Assembly (NCBI RefSeq): GCF_001613545.1
Contig: NZ_BDCO01000003.1
Span: 1 to 64,000, forward strand
Reading direction: 5' to 3'
Source of the DNA: Terrimicrobium sacchariphilum
GTDB lineage: Bacteria > Verrucomicrobiota > Verrucomicrobiia > Chthoniobacterales > Terrimicrobiaceae
DNA: 64,000 bases
Below are positions 53,049-61,707 of this stretch, in pieces. The notes beneath the pieces are model-generated. The model saw only the letters and a program-made list of their open reading frames with translations. It ran no database searches and was not told the origin of the DNA. Made by a program: the position numbers and the translations under genes. Numbering within the stretch: the stretch's first letter is position 1; each line of letters starts with the position of its first letter.

Positions 53049-54572
53049 CTAGTCGAGCTTGATGTGTTCGAGATTGACCCCCTTGGTCTCGATGGCGAAG
53101 CGATGCGTCACCCATGCCCCGAGTAGACAGGTGCCGATCAGGATGTAGAGCAGCGTGGCCGTACCGATGTCCTTGAGCAGGATGGGGAAGAGAAATGCCG
53201 TCGCCACCGCACCGACCTTGGCAAACGATGCCGCAAACCCAGCGCCAACTCCGCGTACCTTCGTGGGAAATACTTCCCCTGCCAGCAGGTACGTCATCGC
53301 GTTCGGTCCCATGTTGGTCATGAAGTTGAACAGCATGAATCCCGCAAAGATCAGCAGCACGTGTGTCGTTCCGTCGAAGTACGTCGAGATAGCTGCCAGC
53401 AGGAGTCCGATTGCACACCCGATAAAGCCGCCAATCTGGAGCTTGATCCGGCCCACCCGGTCTGCGAGGAAGATTGCCGCCACGATGCCCAGGATGAGCA
53501 GCACATCGATGATGGCTGCTCCCTTTGCCGCCTGGATGTCATCGTGAATGACGTCGGCAAGGTTGCGCGGGACGCCGGAGTCATGCCCAAAGGTGTACGC
53601 CAGGATCGTCGGCGTGAAGATGCCGATGCCGTAGGTGGAAAGATCCTGCAGGAACCACGGCACGGAGGCCAGGATCGTGGCGCGGCGGTACTTGGGCTTG
53701 GTAAAGAGCTTCGTAAACTCCGGCGTGTTTGCGGCCTCGATGGTCAGCGCGGCATCGGGTTCCAGCACGATGTCTTTTGGGTACTGCGGTTTGCGCTCGA
53801 GCAGGCGGCGCATTTCCCGCTCTGCCTCTTTGTGCCGTCCTTTGCTCATCAGCCAGTGCGGGCTCTGGGTGATGAAAAACCGCCCGATGATCACGGTGAT
53901 GGCCGGGATGATCGCGCAGGCGTACATCAGTCGCCAGTCGGCCATGGACTTTGAGATCGAGAGAATGAAAAAACCGAGTACCGTGCCTGCCAGCGCGCCG
54001 ACCGCCTGGAATCCAAAGGCTCCCAGCACCAGCTTTCCCCGGCAATGGCTCGGGATGCTTTCCGAGATCACCAGATGCGCGGTGGGATAATCGCACCCCA
54101 GCGCCAGTCCCATTCCGAACAGGCTCAGCACGAGGAACGGGAAACTAGGGCTTACAGCCACCAGGACGAGAAAGATGGTGAAAAGCACCATTTCCGAGAT
54201 GAAGAGCATCTTCCGGCCAAAGTGATCCGCCAGCCCGCCCAGCGCGGTCGCGCCGATGAGGATGCCCGCCAGAGAGGCCGCGCTGATCATTCCCTTGTCA
54301 GCCGCCGTGAGCTGAAACTCGCGAACCATCAGCGGCAGCGCCACGCCTGTCATGAAGACCACGAGACCCTCGAAAAACTTGCCCGCAGTGGCCAGCCCCC
54401 AGATCCGCCATTGCATTCGCGTCATGGGCGCTTCGGAGACCTCCGTGCCATCCTCCCAGCGGGGGGTCTCGTCGATGTACTCCTGGATGGTCTTGGGTCG
54501 TTTGCTCATACGCGGTGGAGGGGCCGGATTCCGACCGCCTTGAGGGGCAGGCTGGCTGGTGTCTTGCGGCAT
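53049..54572 (-). CDS. MFS transporter
   Basis: A protein of about 507 residues if it starts at 54,572; in-frame ATGs at 54,509 and 54,683 are alternatives. It has twelve predicted membrane helices. The loop 2-3 motif is GGLADHFGRKMLF (family GxxxDRxGRR), and the sugar/acid-porter region around GCDYPTAHLVISESIPSHCRGKLV is of the type seen in aromatic-acid and phosphate symporters. A cytoplasmic N-terminal tail (about 50-70 residues) and a long central loop with two charged helices are present. The substrate is not evident. Adjacent to ppk2, so phosphate or an organic anion is a guess only. Confidence 0.85.
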   Translation of the reverse strand: MPQDTSQPAPQGGRNPAPPPRMSKRPKTIQEYIDETPRWEDGTEVSEAPMTRMQWRIWGLATAGKFFEGLVVFMTGVALPLMVREFQLTAADKGMISAASLAGILIGATALGGLADHFGRKMLFISEMVLFTIFLVLVAVSPSFPFLVLSLFGMGLALGCDYPTAHLVISESIPSHCRGKLVLGAFGFQAVGALAGTVLGFFILSISKSMADWRLMYACAIIPAITVIIGRFFITQSPHWLMSKGRHKEAEREMRRLLERKPQYPKDIVLEPDAALTIEAANTPEFTKLFTKPKYRRATILASVPWFLQDLSTYGIGIFTPTILAYTFGHDSGVPRNLADVIHDDIQAAKGAAIIDVLLILGIVAAIFLADRVGRIKLQIGGFIGCAIGLLLAAISTYFDGTTHVLLIFAGFMLFNFMTNMGPNAMTYLLAGEVFPTKVRGVGAGFAASFAKVGAVATAFLFPILLKDIGTATLLYILIGTCLLGAWVTHRFAIETKGVNLEHIKLD

Positions 54573-54706
54573 CGTCAAGGGGGCAAATATGACAGTTTCG
54601 ACACCTTTTCGCACTTGCGTTTTCTGGCAATCAAACGGGGTTTTTACGCAAAATTGCATGTCGTTCGGTTGCATCCCGGCCATCCCTGCATACGTTTCAG
54701 GCCGCT

Positions 54707-55306
54707 ATGAAACACGTACCCCGCATCCTCGCGATTCTGGCTCTCTCCACTGCCGCCGCGTTCGCCGCGCCGGAAATTGGCAAACCCGCTCCTGATTTCT
54801 CTCTTAAGGACGCTTCCGGCAAGGAGGTGAAGCTCTCCGATTACAAGGGCAAGTACGTTGTCCTCGAGTGGGTGAACTTTGGCTGTCCCTTCGTGAAGAA
54901 GCACTACGGCTCAGGGAATATGCAGGCCCTTCAGAAGGATCTCACCGGCAAAGGAGCTGTCTGGCTTTCGATTTGTTCCTCTGCCGAGGGCAAGCAGGGC
55001 TTCTTTCCCAAGGGCGAGGTAGCCGCTGCGGTAAAGGAGAATGGCTCCAATGCCACGGACTATCTGATCGACGCCTCGGGTGAGGTCGGCAAGCTCTACG
55101 GAGCCGTCACTACGCCGGAAATGTTCCTTATCAATCCAGAGGGCGAGCTGGTCTACAAAGGCGCCATCGACAGCGCTGCAAGTCCCGATCCTGCCACGAT
55201 CAAGGACGCCACAAATTACGTAAAGGCTGCCTTTGAAGAGGCTTCCGCGGGCAAGCCCGTGTCGAATCCCTCGACCAAGTCCTACGGCTGCTCGGTCAAG
55301 TACTAG
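54707..55306 (+). CDS. Secreted redoxin (AhpC/TSA family)
   Basis: A 199-residue protein with a signal peptide (MKHVPRILAILALSTAAAFA). The thioredoxin-fold redoxin domain has a single Cys60 in NFGCPFVKKHYG in the position of the peroxidatic Cys, with a fold core EWVNFGCPF and PEMFLINPEGELVYKG (cis-Pro loop TTPEMF). It matches the group often annotated as thioredoxin family protein; it lacks the CxxC of true thioredoxins. Other Cys are in LSICSSA and near the C-terminus (YGCSVKY). Probably a periplasmic thiol peroxidase-like protein. Convergent with the LolA-like gene, with a 2-base gap. Confidence 0.82.
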   Translation: MKHVPRILAILALSTAAAFAAPEIGKPAPDFSLKDASGKEVKLSDYKGKYVVLEWVNFGCPFVKKHYGSGNMQALQKDLTGKGAVWLSICSSAEGKQGFFPKGEVAAAVKENGSNATDYLIDASGEVGKLYGAVTTPEMFLINPEGELVYKGAIDSAASPDPATIKDATNYVKAAFEEASAGKPVSNPSTKSYGCSVKY

Positions 55307-55308
55307 GC

Positions 55309-55959
55309 CTAGCGCCCCAGCGGTTCGCTTACTGTCACGCCGGACGGCGGCTTGAAGGAGAAGTCGTCCGGCGTAAGCGCCGCCTTTCGCTCGTTGGAAA
55401 ATGTGATCGTGCTCGACTCGCCCGGACCTGAAACCAGCACCATGCGGCGAGCTTTCAGATCCGCCCCGATCACCAGCGTGATCGACTGGATCGTGCCGCG
55501 CATCGCCCGGCTTCGAGGTGTCAGGTCCATCGTGTAGCCATCAGCATTGCGCTCGGCTTTTACCGAGTAGTTCTTTGCGATGTCGCGCAGCCCGAGGCCG
55601 GACGTCATGGCTGAAAGGGATTCTCTCAGGGCTTTGTTGGAGGACAGTGTGTATTTCTCGGCCTCCTTGTAGGCGGGGTAGTACATCCACAGTGTTTCTC
55701 CGTCACATGCCGTCAGTGATTTTCCCGGCACTTCCCGGCGAAACTTGTTTGGAGCGAGAAAGGCGATCGTGCCCGTTTCGACCACCGGCTTTTCCATCAT
55801 CGCCAGTTTCTTCTCCTCGCGGAAATCACTCTGGATCGCTCCATCGGCCCGCTTGGCGGCGATCTGGTCGAGCAGATGCGCCGTCTCGTCATCACTCATT
55901 GGCTGGGCGGCAGCCCACGCTACGGGAAGTGTCAAAGCGAGGAGGAGGAGTCGTTTCAT
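55309..55959 (-). CDS. LolA-like outer-membrane lipoprotein carrier
   Basis: A 216-residue protein from the ATG at 55,959 (MKRLLLLALTLPVAWAAAQ signal). The LolA/LolB-type half-barrel is seen in QSDFREEKKLAMMEKPVVETGTIAFLAPNKFRREV, then DGETLWMYYPAYKEAEKYTL, and the late strand LKARRMVLVSG...STITFSN. It may carry a lipid-linked molecule across the periplasm. Its start overlaps the LpxL-like stop by 4 bases. In aryl-polyene clusters a LolA-like gene of this type accompanies the acyltransferases. Confidence 0.8.
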   Translation of the reverse strand: MKRLLLLALTLPVAWAAAQPMSDDETAHLLDQIAAKRADGAIQSDFREEKKLAMMEKPVVETGTIAFLAPNKFRREVPGKSLTACDGETLWMYYPAYKEAEKYTLSSNKALRESLSAMTSGLGLRDIAKNYSVKAERNADGYTMDLTPRSRAMRGTIQSITLVIGADLKARRMVLVSGPGESSTITFSNERKAALTPDDFSFKPPSGVTVSEPLGR

Positions 55960-56861
55960 GCGGAGACGGGGACAAATTGATACCACTGCGTGGGGTGCTG
56001 GATGATCTCCTCGAACAATTCCGCGGCAATTTGCCGGGTGCAATCCTCGATCGCTTGTTTTCGAAGTTCCCTCGACGCGGCTTCCACGTGGATCGGCGGC
56101 TTCGCGATCAGTCGATATTTCCCGCCCCGCAGACGCAGGACGATCACCGGCACGACCGGGCATCGCGTCATGGCCGCGAGGATCGCGGGCGCAGTGGAGA
56201 AAAGGGTGCGGCCATTGGGCAGGGAGATCGGCAGGCCGTGCTCGGCGATGGGGCGATCGGCCAGCAGCGCCACGCAACGCCCCGCATCCAGGCTGCGCAC
56301 GATCTGGATCGAAGAGAACGGGTCTGCTCCCACCGGTACGGTTTCTGTGTTCCAGCGCTGCCGCCACTTCGCCCGCCACTCTGTCAGTGAGGCAGTCGGT
56401 TCCGGCAGTGTGCCGATCGTGAGTGGGATGCCGGCCTTGCCGAGAGCCACTGCGCCGTACTCGAAGAAACTGAAATGGGCCGTCGCGAGGATCACTCCCC
56501 GTCCGCCGGACATCGCGGCGCGCAGGTGCTCCAGCCCGCCGTCGTTCTCCTGTAGCGACTGGGCTTTCTTCACCGGCATCGCCCCGACGGCGACGTAGTC
56601 GGCGATGGTCGCGCCGAAGTTGACGAATACCCGCACCGCTTCGGCTTCGGATACCGGCTCCTTGCGCAGGAGCTGGAGGTTGCGGCGCACCACTTCGCGC
56701 ACAGCGGGCTGGGTCATGGCATAGGTCCAAGCCACGGTGCGGCTGACCGCTTGAAAGACCGGCCTGCGGGTGTACGGGTACAGCCGGGTGCAAAGGGAGA
56801 AGATCGAGTCCTGGTACAGCCTCTGGTAGGCCCATCTCTCGGTGTGCGAACGTCCCGACAT
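55956..56861 (-). CDS. LpxL/HtrB-like lysophospholipid acyltransferase
   Basis: A 301-residue protein from the ATG at 56,861 (MSGRSHTERWAYQRLYQD). The acyltransferase motif is HX4E: H129 and E134 in ATAHFSFFEYGAV. Other blocks, GRGVILATAH, RCVALLADRP and PVVPVIVLRL, match the LpxL/lipid A acyltransferase family. It lacks the long N-terminal membrane helix of LpxL. It should move an acyl chain onto a lipid or glycan acceptor at the inner membrane. Its start overlaps the deacetylase stop by one base (TGATG), and its end overlaps the LolA-like gene (ATGA), so the cluster is coupled. Confidence 0.85.
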   Translation of the reverse strand: MSGRSHTERWAYQRLYQDSIFSLCTRLYPYTRRPVFQAVSRTVAWTYAMTQPAVREVVRRNLQLLRKEPVSEAEAVRVFVNFGATIADYVAVGAMPVKKAQSLQENDGGLEHLRAAMSGGRGVILATAHFSFFEYGAVALGKAGIPLTIGTLPEPTASLTEWRAKWRQRWNTETVPVGADPFSSIQIVRSLDAGRCVALLADRPIAEHGLPISLPNGRTLFSTAPAILAAMTRCPVVPVIVLRLRGGKYRLIAKPPIHVEAASRELRKQAIEDCTRQIAAELFEEIIQHPTQWYQFVPVSA

Positions 56862-57619
56862 CAACGCAGCGACTCCGGTTCCGGCAGCACGCAGGTATAC
56901 CCTGCATTCTTCAGTCGTTCCAGCAGCCGCTCGAGCGTGGAGACGCGGTAGCGGCTGGCGCCTCCTTCATGAAGCAGGATGATTGCGCCCGGTCGGACCG
57001 ATGCCATGATGCGCTGGATCACGACCGTGGGTGCAGCAGGGCACCCATCCTTTCCGCTGGCCGACCAGCCGATCACGCGCTGGCTTTCGGCTGCAGCGGC
57101 CGGGTGGACCGACATGTTGTTCATTCCCACGGGGGATCGGAACCACTTCGGCTTGGATCCCGTCGCGGTTTCGATGGCCTTGTTTCCCCAGGCGATTTCA
57201 TGCCGGACGACCGGCTTGGGTGCCGCCCACCACCAACCCGACGAATGACTGTACGTGTGATTGCCCAAGCTGTGTCCTTCCCGGAGGATTCGACGCACGA
57301 GTGCCCGCTGGCTGTCCACTTGCCGACCAATCACGAAAAACGTCGCCTTTGCCTCGTATCTGGCCAGCGCGTCGAGCATTCCCGGTGTGTCTCGCGGATC
57401 AGGACCATCGTCGATCGTCAGCCACACCTCACGCTTCTCGGTTTCGAAGCGTGTTGCCACCGGGCCCTGCCACGCGCAGTTCTGGCGGAGCGTGGGATAG
57501 AGCCAGAAGAAATTGTGCGTCATTTCCACCGACCATCGGGCGCGCCACGGGGTCAGCGGCCAGAGTGCGAGCGCGGCGGCACGTGCGGCCAGGATTAGAT
57601 GTCGCGTGGAGAGAGCCAT
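56861..57619 (-). CDS. Polysaccharide deacetylase (NodB/CE4 family)
   Basis: A protein of about 252 residues from the ATG at 57,619. A hydrophobic N-terminus is followed by the NodB domain: motif 1 TIDDGPDP (Asp70, Asp71), motif 2 HTYSH (His121, His125), motif 3 FRSPVG, and the late IILLHEGG His. Metal-dependent enzymes of this family remove acetyl groups from N-acetylated glycans or lipid-linked sugars. The start overlaps the GT2 gene end by 25 bases. Its place inside a GT2-acyltransferase block suggests a lipid-linked sugar as substrate. Confidence 0.88.
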   Translation of the reverse strand: MALSTRHLILAARAAALALWPLTPWRARWSVEMTHNFFWLYPTLRQNCAWQGPVATRFETEKREVWLTIDDGPDPRDTPGMLDALARYEAKATFFVIGRQVDSQRALVRRILREGHSLGNHTYSHSSGWWWAAPKPVVRHEIAWGNKAIETATGSKPKWFRSPVGMNNMSVHPAAAAESQRVIGWSASGKDGCPAAPTVVIQRIMASVRPGAIILLHEGGASRYRVSTLERLLERLKNAGYTCVLPEPESLR

Positions 57620-58371
57620 TTCCTCCGAAGCTGCCAGACTCGCCACAGTCGCGGAAACAGCAAAATGCAAAGCCGCGTGTGGGTGCCCGCAAGCAGCAGG
57701 TTGTCGCGCAGGTAGCGAAAGTGCGTCACCCCGCCATCCGCCTTCTCCGGATACCTCACTGGTACCGGACGATTGATGGGTTCCACCCCCGCCCAAAAAA
57801 GCCGTACAGCCAGTTCGGTATCAAAATCGAAGCGTCGCGCCGTCGTGATCGATCGCATGACGTCAATCGCGGGTCGCAGCGGATATAATCGGAAGCCGAA
57901 AAGCGAGTCACGGATGCCACCCCAGAGTGTTTCCAGATTGGCAAACCAGTTTCCGACCCGCCGTCCTTTTACTCGCTCCGCCGGCGCCTCGGGTCCGAAG
58001 ACCGGCTCTCCGAGAATCATGGCCCCGGGATGCCTTTGTGAAAGCTCCATGAAGCCAGTGACATCCTGCACCGGATGCTGGCCGTCGGCATCCATCAGCA
58101 GCGCGTGCGTGTAGCCTGCCTTGGCCGCGGCTTCCATCGCCACGAGGCTGGCTCCGCCTTTGCCTCGGTTTTCCCCAAGATGGATCACGCTCAGCCCCGG
58201 CTCGGAGCGAGCTAGCTCCTGGATTTCTGCCACGCTTTCATCCGTGCTCCCATCGAGCACCACCCACACGGGCTGCCACACGTTCAGCACGGCGCGTGCG
58301 GTTTCCACAAGCATCCGGCCACTATTGTAGCTCGGCAGGATGACGATTCTCTCCCGGTCCTCGAAACTCAA
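57595..58371 (-). CDS. Family 2 glycosyltransferase
   Basis: A 258-residue GT2. The N-terminal nucleotide-sugar fold has ILPSYNSGRMLVETA, VVLDGSTDES, and the DxD motif in LLMDADGQHP. LGENRGKGGASLVA is typical of dolichyl-phosphate-mannose-synthase-like GT2s. The C-terminus has a hydrophobic, basic part that may bind the membrane, but no full TM helix pair. In aryl-polyene loci a GT2 is fused or adjacent to an LpxL-like acyltransferase; here it is two genes upstream. Overlaps the AGPAT gene by 4 bases. Confidence 0.85.
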   Translation of the reverse strand: MSFEDRERIVILPSYNSGRMLVETARAVLNVWQPVWVVLDGSTDESVAEIQELARSEPGLSVIHLGENRGKGGASLVAMEAAAKAGYTHALLMDADGQHPVQDVTGFMELSQRHPGAMILGEPVFGPEAPAERVKGRRVGNWFANLETLWGGIRDSLFGFRLYPLRPAIDVMRSITTARRFDFDTELAVRLFWAGVEPINRPVPVRYPEKADGGVTHFRYLRDNLLLAGTHTRLCILLFPRLWRVWQLRRKWLSPRDI

Positions 58372-59207
58372 AGTGAGACGTCTTTCTTGCGGCGGAGAAT
58401 GCTCTCGCCCGTGTACTCGAGGTTGCTGCGGAAGTAATCCTCCAGCCGCTGCGCCAGTGCCGGGGCGGTTTCGCCCTCCTGCGGCGTGAAGACCTCGCCG
58501 AGTGTTATCCGTACTGTGATCGGGAGCCGGGCGGGAGAAAAGAGGGGGAATTCCTTGGAAAGATATCGTCCCTCCTGCTCGATGAGGACTGTCTGGATCG
58601 GAGCGCCGGTCTTGGTTGCGATGAGGGCAAAGCCATGTTTGAAAGGATTCACCGCCTGCGCCCTAGTCCGCGTGCCCTCGGGGAAGATGAGGAGATTCTC
58701 TCCTTCTCGGATCTTCTCGATGCCTTCGCGTACCAGGGTTGGCCCCTGGTCGTTCGTAATATACCCCGCCATTCGCGCGGCACCGCCGAGGTAGGAGCGT
58801 TTCATCAGGCTGGCGCGCATCACGCAGATGGCGTTGGGAACGAAGCTCAGCAGGTAAATTGCATCGAGCTCGCTCGGGTGATTCGGAGCGATGATCGTGC
58901 CTCGCAGGCTGCGGAGTTTTTCCACGTCATCGATCTGGATGTCAAAGGCGCCAAGGGCCGTGGAGATCTTGAGCCAGTTGCGAAAGAGCCAATGGATCAG
59001 GTGCTGGCCCGTGGACGGTCGAATCGAGTTTCCCGCCAGCCTGCGCAGCAGGATGCAGGCAGGACACACCACGATACCACTGCCTATGAAGAGAAAGATC
59101 GCCGTGACCTGGCGCACGTAATCCCAGATTCCCCGTACGGAAAAAAACACGCGGCGTCGCCCGCGCACATAGATGGGAGAGGGAGAGTGGGCTCTCACTG
59201 TGGACAT
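58368..59207 (-). CDS. 1-acyl-glycerol-3-phosphate acyltransferase (PlsC-like)
   Basis: A 279-residue acyltransferase with the PlsC motifs: NHPSELD (His110, Asp115; HX4D), a basic substrate patch, FPEGTRT (about 172) and a late hydrophobic IQTVLIEQ. An N-terminal membrane segment is present (VTAIFLFIGSGIVVCPACILL). It could make phosphatidic acid or acylate another lipid alcohol. It is first in the minus-strand cluster AGPAT-GT2-deacetylase-LpxL-LolA, with overlaps at every junction. Divergent from the flippase-like gene with 92 bases between starts. Confidence 0.87.
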   Translation of the reverse strand: MSTVRAHSPSPIYVRGRRRVFFSVRGIWDYVRQVTAIFLFIGSGIVVCPACILLRRLAGNSIRPSTGQHLIHWLFRNWLKISTALGAFDIQIDDVEKLRSLRGTIIAPNHPSELDAIYLLSFVPNAICVMRASLMKRSYLGGAARMAGYITNDQGPTLVREGIEKIREGENLLIFPEGTRTRAQAVNPFKHGFALIATKTGAPIQTVLIEQEGRYLSKEFPLFSPARLPITVRITLGEVFTPQEGETAPALAQRLEDYFRSNLEYTGESILRRKKDVSL

Positions 59208-59299
59208 GTGCAGGATACGCTATCGCGGGTTTGGTGAGATTTCGAGTGCGTTGTTGCTTGCCCTCGGACTCTCTTCGGGCGACACACACTCCTCGCCCC

Positions 59300-60271
59300 A
59301 TGCGCAAGTGGCTCACCATCATCCTTCAGACACTGGTCAGCGTGGCTCTGCTCGCCTGGATCTTCCGCGATGCCTCGACACGGCGCGAGGTGATGCAGTT
59401 TGTTCGTGAGGCGGATATCTTCTGGCTCGTGACAGGGGTGGCTTCCGCCGGGGTGGGGATCATCCTTGGTGTTTATCGCTGGGAGATTTTTTTGCGTGTC
59501 ATGGGCATCCGCCTCTCCGGTTGGGAGCTCTTTCGCATCTCGATGGTGGGGTTGTTTTTTAATAACTTCCTTGTCGGCGCAGTCGGAGGCGATGCCGTGA
59601 AGGTCGTGTGGCTGGGTGCGAAGGGGCATTCGAAAGTCTCCGCTTTGGTATCGGTGCTCATGGATCGAATGAGCGGGCTGGGGGCGTTGGTCGTTTGTTC
59701 GCTCGTGTTCATCGCTGGTCGGCTTGACTGGCTCTCGCGCAGCCCTGTTGTTGCCGGGGTGAGCCATGTCGTCCTTGTGTATCTGGTAGCGGTCCTTGTT
59801 TTCCTCGGCATCACATTTGTCCTGGCCATGCGAGGGGTGACGGATCGGCTCCCCGCTCGTATTCCCGGCCGCGGACAGTTGGTGAATTTCACCTCAGCCT
59901 ATTTCAAGTTCGTTTCGCACTGGCGCTCGACTCTGGCAGCCTCGCTTATCTCCTGCGTCATTCTGGTGTCGTATATCGGCACCTTTTATTGCGCGGCCCG
60001 GGCCTTCGGCGTAAACCAGCCTTTCGTGGACTTCCTCGCCTTCATGCCAGCGGTCGACATTATTGCCGCGATGCCAGTGAGCCTGGGAGGCTTCGGGGTC
60101 CGGGATCAGCTTTTTGCCACCATCATGGGCGATCTGTACGGCATCCCCGTCGCACAGGCGGTCTCGATCTCGCTTTGCGGGGCTTTCATGTCTCTGATTT
60201 GGGGGCTTCTCGGCCTCGCCATGCTGCCCTCGTATCGCCGCGTCGTCCGGGAGGAAACTGAGACCGCATGA
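59300..60271 (+). CDS. Lysylphosphatidylglycerol synthase/UPF0104 membrane protein
   Basis: A protein of about 323 residues from the ATG at 59,300 with eight or so membrane helices. Family traits are GLFFNNFLVGAVGGDAVKVVWL, the Arg in SVLMDRMSGLGALV, and AAMPVSLGGFGVRDQLFA. This AglD/MprF-type transmembrane domain is found in lipid flippases and in proteins paired with glycosyltransferases. No aminoacyl-transfer domain is present. Its stop overlaps the methyltransferase start by 4 bases. With the divergent acyltransferase/GT2 block, it may flip a lipid-linked product. Confidence 0.85.
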   Translation: MRKWLTIILQTLVSVALLAWIFRDASTRREVMQFVREADIFWLVTGVASAGVGIILGVYRWEIFLRVMGIRLSGWELFRISMVGLFFNNFLVGAVGGDAVKVVWLGAKGHSKVSALVSVLMDRMSGLGALVVCSLVFIAGRLDWLSRSPVVAGVSHVVLVYLVAVLVFLGITFVLAMRGVTDRLPARIPGRGQLVNFTSAYFKFVSHWRSTLAASLISCVILVSYIGTFYCAARAFGVNQPFVDFLAFMPAVDIIAAMPVSLGGFGVRDQLFATIMGDLYGIPVAQAVSISLCGAFMSLIWGLLGLAMLPSYRRVVREETETA

Positions 60272-60912
60272 GTTCGCCCGTTCGCCAGGCCGCCCAGCGC
60301 TATCGACGCTGGAAAAATCTGTACTATTACTCGCTCGGGAAGGCCTTCCTCGACCCAGCCTATCCTGCCGTCGCCCGGCTTTTCCGCAATTCGACTCTCC
60401 CGCTACTCGATCTCGGTTGCGGGATGGGACTTCTCACTGCTTATCTGCGCGCCTCGGGTCATGGCTCGCATGTCATTGGCATTGAGCTGGATGCTGAAAA
60501 GGTTAGCGTCGCCCGAGAGGTTCTTGGCGAGGCCGGGGCCGAGTTCCATCCTGGCGACGCGTTTTCCTTCCCACCCCATCTTGGCGATGTGGTCATGCTC
60601 GACGTGATCCATTACTTCGATGATGCACAGCAGCAGGCGCTCCTCACTCGCATCGCGCAAAGTCTCGCTCCCGGCGGTGTCGCCGCCATTCGGTTCACAC
60701 TCAATGAACGTCACTGGCGCTTCGCTCTTACCCGGGCGGAGGAATGGTTTGTTCATCGCAGTGGCTGGATTCCCACGACGGGGCATAATTTCCCCACGGC
60801 CGAAGAAATGACCCGAGCATTCGTCGCTGCAGGATGCGAGGTCACAATGGAGCCGATGTGGGGTTGCACACCCTTCAATAGCTACCTCCTCGTCGCTCGG
60901 CGACGGGATTGA
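60268..60912 (+). CDS. Class I SAM-dependent methyltransferase
   Basis: A 214-residue methyltransferase coupled to the flippase-like gene (ATGA). SAM motif I is LLDLGCGMGLLTAYL, followed by VIGIELDAEKV (acidic ribose-binding), HPGDAFSF, VVMLDVIHYF and LAPGGVAAIRF. The C-terminal part has EEMTRAFVAAGCEV and NSYLLVARR. Such a gene is common in lipid and polyene clusters, where it methylates a head group, but the substrate here is unknown. Convergent with the GYF_2 gene, with a 10-base gap. Confidence 0.83.
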   Translation: MSSPVRQAAQRYRRWKNLYYYSLGKAFLDPAYPAVARLFRNSTLPLLDLGCGMGLLTAYLRASGHGSHVIGIELDAEKVSVAREVLGEAGAEFHPGDAFSFPPHLGDVVMLDVIHYFDDAQQQALLTRIAQSLAPGGVAAIRFTLNERHWRFALTRAEEWFVHRSGWIPTTGHNFPTAEEMTRAFVAAGCEVTMEPMWGCTPFNSYLLVARRRD

Positions 60913-60922
60913 TGGAGCGGGG

Positions 60923-61513
60923 CTAGTTCTTGGTGCGGAGGCCGCTGAAGTCCTTGATGCGGTCTTCCAGTTCCTTGATCCGCACCTCCATCTTGGCGAT
61001 GGTCTCCTCTGCTGCCATCAGGCGACGCCGTTTGTCGAGAAGGGAAGTCTCCAGCTCGCGCACTCGTTTCTGGAGGTTGAAGCGAATGTTGCCCTTGGTC
61101 GGCAGCTCCAGCTTGTCAAAGAAGGTGCCGGCAGGAACTTCTTCCTCCTTGGGCGCGGCCATGGCCTCCTGGAAAAACGCCGTGTCGCGCAATGCCACCC
61201 ATTCGCCCGTGCACGAGTTGATCAGCAGCGTGTCCGGCGTGATCTCCTCCATGCGGTAAAACTCGATCAGAGCTCCGGCCGTCGTCGGGCCGTACAGCAG
61301 ATCCTCGCCCACCACGACCAGCCAGTCCATTTTCATGTCGGCCACCATGGGAGCCTTCGTCCACACGACATTGTCCGGCGACAGCATGTCCTGCGGATTC
61401 ACATGCGCGGAGCGCGCCCATTCCTGGATTTTCGAGAGGTGGATCGGTCCGAAGACCTCGCCGTTCTCGTGCTTTTTCAGGTACCAATTAACGGGATTAT
61501 CGGTCTGCGGCAT
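60923..61513 (-). CDS. GYF_2 (DUF4339) domain protein with coiled coil
   Basis: A protein of about 196 residues from the ATG at 61,513 (MPQTDNPVNWYLKKHENG). Residues about 9-60 form a GYF_2 domain: NWYLKKHENGEVFGPIHL, IQEWARSAHVNPQDMLSP and VVWTKAP. A second, looser copy may follow (LLYGPTTAGALIEFYR, then WVALRD). The C-terminal 65 residues are a coiled coil (RVRELETSLLDKRRRLM, AKMEVRIKELEDRIKDF). GYF domains bind proline-rich peptides. It is divergent from leuC, with 194 bases between starts. Confidence 0.75.
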   Translation of the reverse strand: MPQTDNPVNWYLKKHENGEVFGPIHLSKIQEWARSAHVNPQDMLSPDNVVWTKAPMVADMKMDWLVVVGEDLLYGPTTAGALIEFYRMEEITPDTLLINSCTGEWVALRDTAFFQEAMAAPKEEEVPAGTFFDKLELPTKGNIRFNLQKRVRELETSLLDKRRRLMAAEETIAKMEVRIKELEDRIKDFSGLRTKN

Positions 61514-61604
61514 AGGGAGTCTCTGGGAGAAGGGGAGGGTTGATGCAACAATGCGCGAATCCGCCTCGAAAGACAAGATTTGTTGGGGCGCGAAACCGCC
61601 CGAT

Positions 61605-61616
61605 CCCGATATCGGG
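61605..61616. promoter_or_regulatory. Perfect 12-bp palindrome upstream of leuC
   Basis: CCCGATATCGGG lies 91 bases before the leuC start and 91 bases before the divergent GYF_2 start, in the middle of the intergenic region. It is a plausible operator. It may serve either gene; the protein that binds it is unknown. Confidence 0.35.
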
Positions 61617-61681
61617 GACTCACAATCGAGTCCGACATCGAACTTGCGCCCAGGCCCAATCACGGGCACACTGTCAAGTTC

Positions 61682-61695
61682 CCCCGAAACCGGGG
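61682..61695 (+). promoter_or_regulatory. Small hairpin just ahead of leuC
   Basis: CCCCG-AAAC-CGGGG forms a 5-bp stem with a 4-base loop ending 12 bases before the leuC ATG, in the place of a Shine-Dalgarno sequence. Folding could hide the start region. No leader peptide with a Leu run is seen upstream. Confidence 0.3.
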
Positions 61696-61707
61696 TTAAC
61701 GAACGCT

